DNA of 9,989 nucleotides from JBEKEX01 sp050013615 (GTDB lineage: Bacteria; Chloroflexota; Anaerolineae; Anaerolineales; Anaerolineaceae), in contig JBEKEX010000090.1 in NCBI GenBank assembly GCA_050013615.1, positions 1 to 9,989 on the forward strand, read 5' to 3'. Shown here in pieces: positions 7,024 to 9,989 of the stretch; the first letter of the stretch is position 1, and each line of letters starts with the position of its first letter. Both the position numbers and the translations under genes were made by a program. The notes below the pieces were generated by a model. It was not told the DNA's origin. It did no database searches and worked only from the letters and a program-made list of their open reading frames with translations.

Positions 7024-7485
7024 ATGCAAAAAAAGGTCTTGATCCTTGTCATGACTGTGCTTGCAGCAGCATTGCTAGGAGCATGCAAGGTCATTCCTGA
7101 TGAGATTACAGCCACTGTGGTGGTCTCAGATGGTTCTGCAACACCAACCTCAGATTGCACAAATCTGCCTGAATGCAATCTTCAGACAGACATGCCGATG
7201 ATCGCACTAGCGACCCCGGCACTCAATGCGACCCCCACGCCTCAAGGTTCATATTTCGCCATTTATCCAACCCAGGGTTTTCAAGGATCGGATGTTGTTG
7301 TCATTTGGATCAATGTTAAAAAGCCGACGATCTATGATTGGATCGGACTCTATTCCACAGACGCCAAAGATACCGATCCCATTGACTCTTTTTATACCAG
7401 CAGCTGCCGAGCGAGACCGGGAACTGTGGCAAATGCAGAAGGCGCCTGTAATTTAACTTTTCCATCGAAAACTGGAACGTACTAG
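7024..7485 (+). CDS. Surface lipoprotein, N-terminal fragment ending at an in-frame amber codon
   Basis: This is the first 153 residues of what reads as a 371-codon lipoprotein gene (7024-8139). A strong ribosome site GGAGGG (7011-7016) lies seven bases before the ATG. The signal peptide is classic: 'MQKK', a hydrophobic core, and a lipobox 'LLGAC' with lipidated C21. A short linker follows, then from about residue 77 an Ig/SKICH-like beta-sandwich with 'YPTQGFQGSDVVVIWINV', the hallmark 'DWIGLY' (105-110) and a likely Cys128-Cys142 pair. The domain is cut at 'SKTGTY' by TAG (7483-7485). The same frame then carries on with 'YRLFSNNEYKRV', the expected rest of a 'GTYEFRLFANNGYTR' type strand. 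Without readthrough this fragment would be an incomplete domain on a lipid anchor. The ligand and role are unknown. Confidence 0.82.
   Translation: MQKKVLILVMTVLAAALLGACKVIPDEITATVVVSDGSATPTSDCTNLPECNLQTDMPMIALATPALNATPTPQGSYFAIYPTQGFQGSDVVVIWINVKKPTIYDWIGLYSTDAKDTDPIDSFYTSSCRARPGTVANAEGACNLTFPSKTGTY
7483..7485 (+). other. In-frame amber codon interrupting a conserved domain
   Basis: The context is TAC-TAG-TAC in the frame of 7024. Relatives of this beta-strand usually have Glu or another residue here ('GTYEFRLF'), so one base change from GAG, AAG, CAG or TGG would produce the stop. The frame stays open for another 217 codons with coherent domains. A nonsense mutation, a sequencing or assembly error, amber suppression, or recoding could each explain it. 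Confidence 0.8.
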
Positions 7486-7521
7486 TACCGTTTATTTTCA
7501 AACAATGAATATAAACGGGTC

Positions 7522-8139
7522 ATGACATCGTCTTCAATCACGGTTGCCAAGAATATTGTCCCTCAGCCGACGGCTCTCACCAATACACCTCAGCCGACCA
7601 ACACCCCGACGGTAACCCAGCCGCCGACATCTACAAATACGCCGACGGCTACCAATACTTCGGAACCGACAAAGACGCTAACACCCACCAACACTCTCCA
7701 GGCTTCACCGACTCCTACTTATACGCAAACGCCCACACTGACGCCGACGGCAGTCATGCCTTATATTGTTCAGTCTAATTCGCCGATTGCCATGCAGAAC
7801 TTTGCGCATACGGACCTTGCTTGCAACTGGTCGGGCGTGGCCGGACAGATATTCGACTTGAATGGAAACCCCGCCAAGAACCTGGTGATCCATGTGTGGG
7901 GCGCTTACAACAACCAACCCTTCGACAGCGTTACCTTGACCGGATATTCCACGGCAAAAGTCTACGGGTCAGGTGGTTATGAAGTTGTGCTGGGCTCGAC
8001 GGCGGTTGCTTCAGTCAATCAATTGACCATCCAACTTTATGACTTGAACGCGAATGCGGTGTCCAATCCGCTGCAGTTCAGCACTTTCTCGGATTGCAGC
8101 AAGAACCTGATTGTCATCAATTTCAATCAAGTCAAATAA
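7522..8139 (+). CDS. Surface lipoprotein, C-terminal fragment (same frame, after the amber codon)
   Basis: This is the remainder of the gene that starts at 7024; the readable frame resumes at 7486 and its first ATG is at 7522. That ATG has no convincing ribosome site and no signal peptide follows it, so independent expression as a surface protein is unlikely. It begins with the tail of the interrupted beta-sandwich ('SSSITV'). A long Thr/Pro linker of 'NTPQPTNTPT' style follows (about 180-242 in full-length numbering), and then a C-terminal beta-rich domain (about 247-371) with 'LACNWSGVAGQIFDLNGNPA', 'LVIHVWGAYN' and 'GSGGYEVVLGS'. Cys267 and Cys357 (full-length numbering) may pair. I have the impression this last module recurs in surface proteins of Anaerolineae, but I know of no assigned function. 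An intrinsic terminator follows directly. Confidence 0.78.
   Translation: MTSSSITVAKNIVPQPTALTNTPQPTNTPTVTQPPTSTNTPTATNTSEPTKTLTPTNTLQASPTPTYTQTPTLTPTAVMPYIVQSNSPIAMQNFAHTDLACNWSGVAGQIFDLNGNPAKNLVIHVWGAYNNQPFDSVTLTGYSTAKVYGSGGYEVVLGSTAVASVNQLTIQLYDLNANAVSNPLQFSTFSDCSKNLIVINFNQVK
7561..7749 (+). repeat. Thr/Pro-rich low-complexity linker coding region
   Basis: Imperfect repeats of 'TNTP', 'PTxT' and 'QPT' units are coded by ACN-CCN-ACN triplets. The 11-mer CCTCAGCCGAC occurs twice (from 7561 and from 7588). This is a spacer between two folded surface domains, prone to length change by slippage and a plausible O-glycosylation target. Confidence 0.7.
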
Positions 8140-8160
8140 ATTCTCATTTTTGAAACCAAT

Positions 8161-8191
8161 AGCCGGGCCTGATGAGCCCGGCTGAATTTTT
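8161..8191 (+). terminator. Rho-independent terminator
   Basis: AGCCGGGC (8161-8168) pairs perfectly with GCCCGGCT (8176-8183) across a seven-base loop, followed by GAA and five Ts (8187-8191). It lies 21 bases after the stop of the interrupted lipoprotein gene. It should isolate that gene from the Wzz-like gene. Confidence 0.88.
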
Positions 8192-8208
8192 AAATGACGA
8201 CTTTTGAG

Positions 8209-8221
8209 TATAATAGCCTTA
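8209..8221 (+). promoter_or_regulatory. Candidate leaderless promoter of the Wzz-like gene
   Basis: A perfect TATAAT (8209-8214) is followed by six bases and then the ATG at 8221, which is where transcription would be expected to start. No Shine-Dalgarno sequence precedes the ATG, and the terminator just upstream means a local promoter is needed. No clear -35 is seen, because the T-tract of the terminator occupies that place. Confidence 0.5.
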
Positions 8222-9018
8222 TGATCAAGCCGCTTTCTCCCGCTGAAATAGTCGATAGTTCACTGCGAAATTGGTGGGTGGTATTCGTTTTAATGATGGC
8301 GGGCAGCCTGGTGGGTTATGCCATCCACGCTGTGCGACCGGCAGAATACGAATCCGATGCGGCCATTACAGTGGGCATTGATTATGTCCAAACCGGCGCC
8401 ATGAATGAGACACACCAGGACCAGGCGCTCAATGCGGTGGGTGATGTCATCCAAAGCCCGGATGTGGTCAACCGGGTGGTGGAAGACTCTGCGCAAGTGG
8501 GTTACCCAATCACCGAGGAGCAATTCCAGCAGTATGGTGTTGCCCAACGCGAAGGATATCGCTGGGTGCTGCAAGTGCGTTCCCCCAACCCAAAACAGTC
8601 GGAGGAGTTGGCGAATTTGTGGGTCGAGCAATCGCTCAATGTACTCCAAGATGCGCTCGCCCATGCGAAGAATTCGGATGTTTACAATACGCAACTATCA
8701 GGATTAGAATCTTGCTTTCAATCGATGACTGTGGCGGTACCGGCTTATGCACCCTGTAACCTTAGTTCGGCCGAACAACTCAGGGAACAAATGACATCTT
8801 TGGCTGCCCGGGTTATTGAGGAACGGCAAGCCAGCGACAGCATCCTTTCGTCGTTGAGCTTCACCATCAACCAACAAGCCGTGGCTTCCACCGCACCGGT
8901 CATATATAACCGCAATGTGATGGTGTTTTCAGGGGCTATCATCGGATTAATCCTGGGGATCTGGCTGAACTACCTTGGCTTGTCAGAGCGGATAGTGCGG
9001 AGCTTGTCGCGTGGCTAG
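8221..9018 (+). CDS. Wzz-like polysaccharide chain-length determinant (PCP family)
   Basis: A 265-residue protein with the layout of polysaccharide co-polymerases: a short cytoplasmic start 'MIKPLSPAEIVDSSLRNWW', a first membrane segment (about 18-36), a large outside domain, and a second membrane segment (about 234-251) close to the C-terminus. These proteins form oligomers that set the chain length made by the Wzy polymerase. The Wzz N-terminal domain is visible in 'AEYESDAAITV' (41-51) and 'GDVIQSPDVVNRVV' (74-87). Long helical stretches (about 125-160 and 182-215) match the PCP bundle. No tyrosine-kinase domain is attached. An in-frame ATG at 8194 would add nine residues, but it lies against the terminator T-tract, lacks a ribosome site, and would place the TATAAT inside the gene, so 8221 is preferred. 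The next gene overlaps it by eight bases. Confidence 0.85.
   Translation: MIKPLSPAEIVDSSLRNWWVVFVLMMAGSLVGYAIHAVRPAEYESDAAITVGIDYVQTGAMNETHQDQALNAVGDVIQSPDVVNRVVEDSAQVGYPITEEQFQQYGVAQREGYRWVLQVRSPNPKQSEELANLWVEQSLNVLQDALAHAKNSDVYNTQLSGLESCFQSMTVAVPAYAPCNLSSAEQLREQMTSLAARVIEERQASDSILSSLSFTINQQAVASTAPVIYNRNVMVFSGAIIGLILGIWLNYLGLSERIVRSLSRG
8999..9002 (+). promoter_or_regulatory. Shine-Dalgarno site that decides the GTG start at 9011
   Basis: GGAG lies inside the end of the Wzz-like gene, eight bases before GTG at 9011. The first in-frame ATG (9086) falls after the first membrane segment and has no such site, so the GTG start is chosen. Confidence 0.6.
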
Positions 9019-9989
9019 GTTTAAAGCCGCCCGGCTTTTGGATTACGTCTGGTATCTATTTATCCTACTGCTTCCCATCAGCAGTATGCCGTTGATTGCC
9101 AAGCTGTCTGGGGCGGATAATGTTGCGCCACTCTCGGGCATATTCTTGGTTATCCTGGTCATCTTCTGGTTAATTCCTTATTTGTGGAAGAGGGGGACGC
9201 TACCATTCCCTAGTAAGCCCTTGCTGGGCTTTGTGGCCGTGGCGCTTTTAGCGACGGTGGGTGCCTTTTTTATTGATATCCCTATGTTCAAGGGGGTTTC
9301 GATCACCGGTTCAATGGCAAAAGGGGTCTTCACCCTGGGGATCGGTGCGTGCTTCTACCTGGTCGTATCGACCTATATCACGAACGAGCACAAGCTGAAA
9401 ACGACGCTCCAACTGATTGGTATCAGTGGCCTGGCCCTGATCTTGTGGAGCACAGCTCAGATGGCAGCTTACCATCTCTACGGCCATTTCCCGAGCTGGA
9501 TGGCGAGTATCCAACGACAGCTTTCGATCGGTTCGCTGATCGATAACCGGGCGAGTGGTTTTGCCCTTGAGCCTTCCTGGTTGGCGCACCAGCTCAATAT
9601 GCTGTTCCTGCCCTTCTGGCTGGCAGCAGTCTACCGGCGCGATTCGGTATTTCGGCTGCGTGTCTGGAAATTTATCGCCGAGGATTTTCTCCTGGTGGGC
9701 GGCATGCTGGCGATGGTGTTGACCTTTTCACGAGCCGGCTGGGTGGCTTTTTTACTGACGGTTGCATTCGTGTTCTTCCTGCTCAACCGCCGGTTGGTGA
9801 GTTGGGCCATCCGAAAATTCACCCCCGCTGACAACGAGGACGAAAAGAAAAGACGGGCTACCCAGCGAATCATTGCGGTGGTTTCCACCCTGTTGTTGAT
9901 CGTTTTTTACGCCAGTTTCCTGGCTGGGACGGCGTTCGTATATTCCAAAGTGGATAAGCGCATGGCCACTTTGTTCAGTTTTTCCACCC
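9011..9989 (+). CDS. O-antigen ligase/polymerase-like (Wzy/WaaL) membrane protein, N-terminal part
   Basis: The frame opens with GTG at 9011 and stays open to the window end (326 residues seen), so the C-terminus is missing. It begins 'MARFKAARLLDYVWYLFILL' and has about seven or eight hydrophobic segments (for example 13-30, 41-58, 70-90, 103-121, 133-155, 190-207, 226-254, 287-310). Two motifs typical of the O-antigen ligase/polymerase superfamily are present: 'NRASGFALEPSWLAHQLN' (179-196), which resembles the common 'RASGxxxEPNWLA', and 'VLTFSRAGWVAFLLTV' (236-251), which matches the conserved 'S-SRxG' segment. A charged loop 'DNEDEKKRR' follows at 274-282. These enzymes polymerise lipid-linked repeat units or transfer finished chains on the outer membrane face. 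Coupling to a chain-length protein favours a Wzy polymerase, but ligase activity cannot be excluded. Confidence 0.87.
   Translation, partial: MARFKAARLLDYVWYLFILLLPISSMPLIAKLSGADNVAPLSGIFLVILVIFWLIPYLWKRGTLPFPSKPLLGFVAVALLATVGAFFIDIPMFKGVSITGSMAKGVFTLGIGACFYLVVSTYITNEHKLKTTLQLIGISGLALILWSTAQMAAYHLYGHFPSWMASIQRQLSIGSLIDNRASGFALEPSWLAHQLNMLFLPFWLAAVYRRDSVFRLRVWKFIAEDFLLVGGMLAMVLTFSRAGWVAFLLTVAFVFFLLNRRLVSWAIRKFTPADNEDEKKRRATQRIIAVVSTLLLIVFYASFLAGTAFVYSKVDKRMATLFSFST

Noticed and set aside
7561..7749. Repeat array or CRISPR-like pattern
   Set aside because: The periodicity is that of Thr/Pro codons in a protein linker; there are no constant repeats with unique spacers.
8194..8220. ATG at 8194 as the start of the Wzz-like gene
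   Set aside because: It abuts the terminator T-tract, has no ribosome site, and would place a perfect TATAAT within the coding region.
9311..9589. Short - strand open frame within the polymerase-like gene
   Set aside because: It is antisense to a membrane protein with clear superfamily motifs and shows no domain or ribosome site.

Overview
The window looks like part of a surface-polysaccharide (exopolysaccharide or capsule) locus from a bacterium, probably a Chloroflexota member of the Anaerolineae type. That assignment is an inference from style. It rests on two lipoproteins with long Pro/Thr/Ser linkers, an NBR1-type Ig-like domain, a 'DWIGLY' beta-sandwich, and an ECF sigma factor followed by a membrane protein carrying the 'LFGYIPGVGIV' post-membrane motif. 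No rRNA or marker gene is present to confirm it. Every gene is on the + strand and coding density is high. I found no tRNA, rRNA, CRISPR array, insertion sequence or attachment site.

Layout: (1) 1-1166 holds the C-terminal end of a GT4 glycosyltransferase, overlapped by a WecG/TagA/CpsF (GT26) glycosyltransferase. (2) 1270-4111 is a two-gene regulatory unit. It encodes an ECF-type sigma factor and, one base later, a 757-residue single-pass membrane protein. That protein has an anti-sigma-like N-terminus inside the cell and, outside, beta domains, a nine-glycine hinge and a TolB/PD40-type beta-propeller. (3) 4283-5386 encodes a lipoprotein with an NBR1-like Ig domain. (4) 5522-6934 encodes the polyprenyl glycosylphosphotransferase that would start repeat-unit synthesis, behind the best-looking promoter in the window. 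(5) 7024-8139 is a second surface lipoprotein gene, broken by one in-frame amber codon in the middle of a conserved domain and followed by a clear intrinsic terminator. (6) 8221-9989 holds a Wzz-like chain-length protein, apparently expressed from a leaderless promoter, and an overlapping O-antigen ligase/polymerase-like membrane protein that runs off the window end.

Working model: the phosphotransferase loads the first sugar phosphate on undecaprenyl phosphate, and the GT26 and GT4 enzymes extend the unit. The Wzy/WaaL-like protein polymerises or ligates it, with the Wzz-like protein setting length. The sigma/anti-sigma pair may tie transcription to something sensed outside the membrane, and the lipoproteins may be cell-surface partners of the polymer. 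The enzyme assignments are well supported by motifs; the sensing model and the lipoprotein roles are inference.

The observations most worth checking are the amber-interrupted lipoprotein, the propeller-bearing anti-sigma candidate inside a polysaccharide locus, the leaderless start of the Wzz-like gene, and a -24/-12-like motif ahead of the interrupted lipoprotein.
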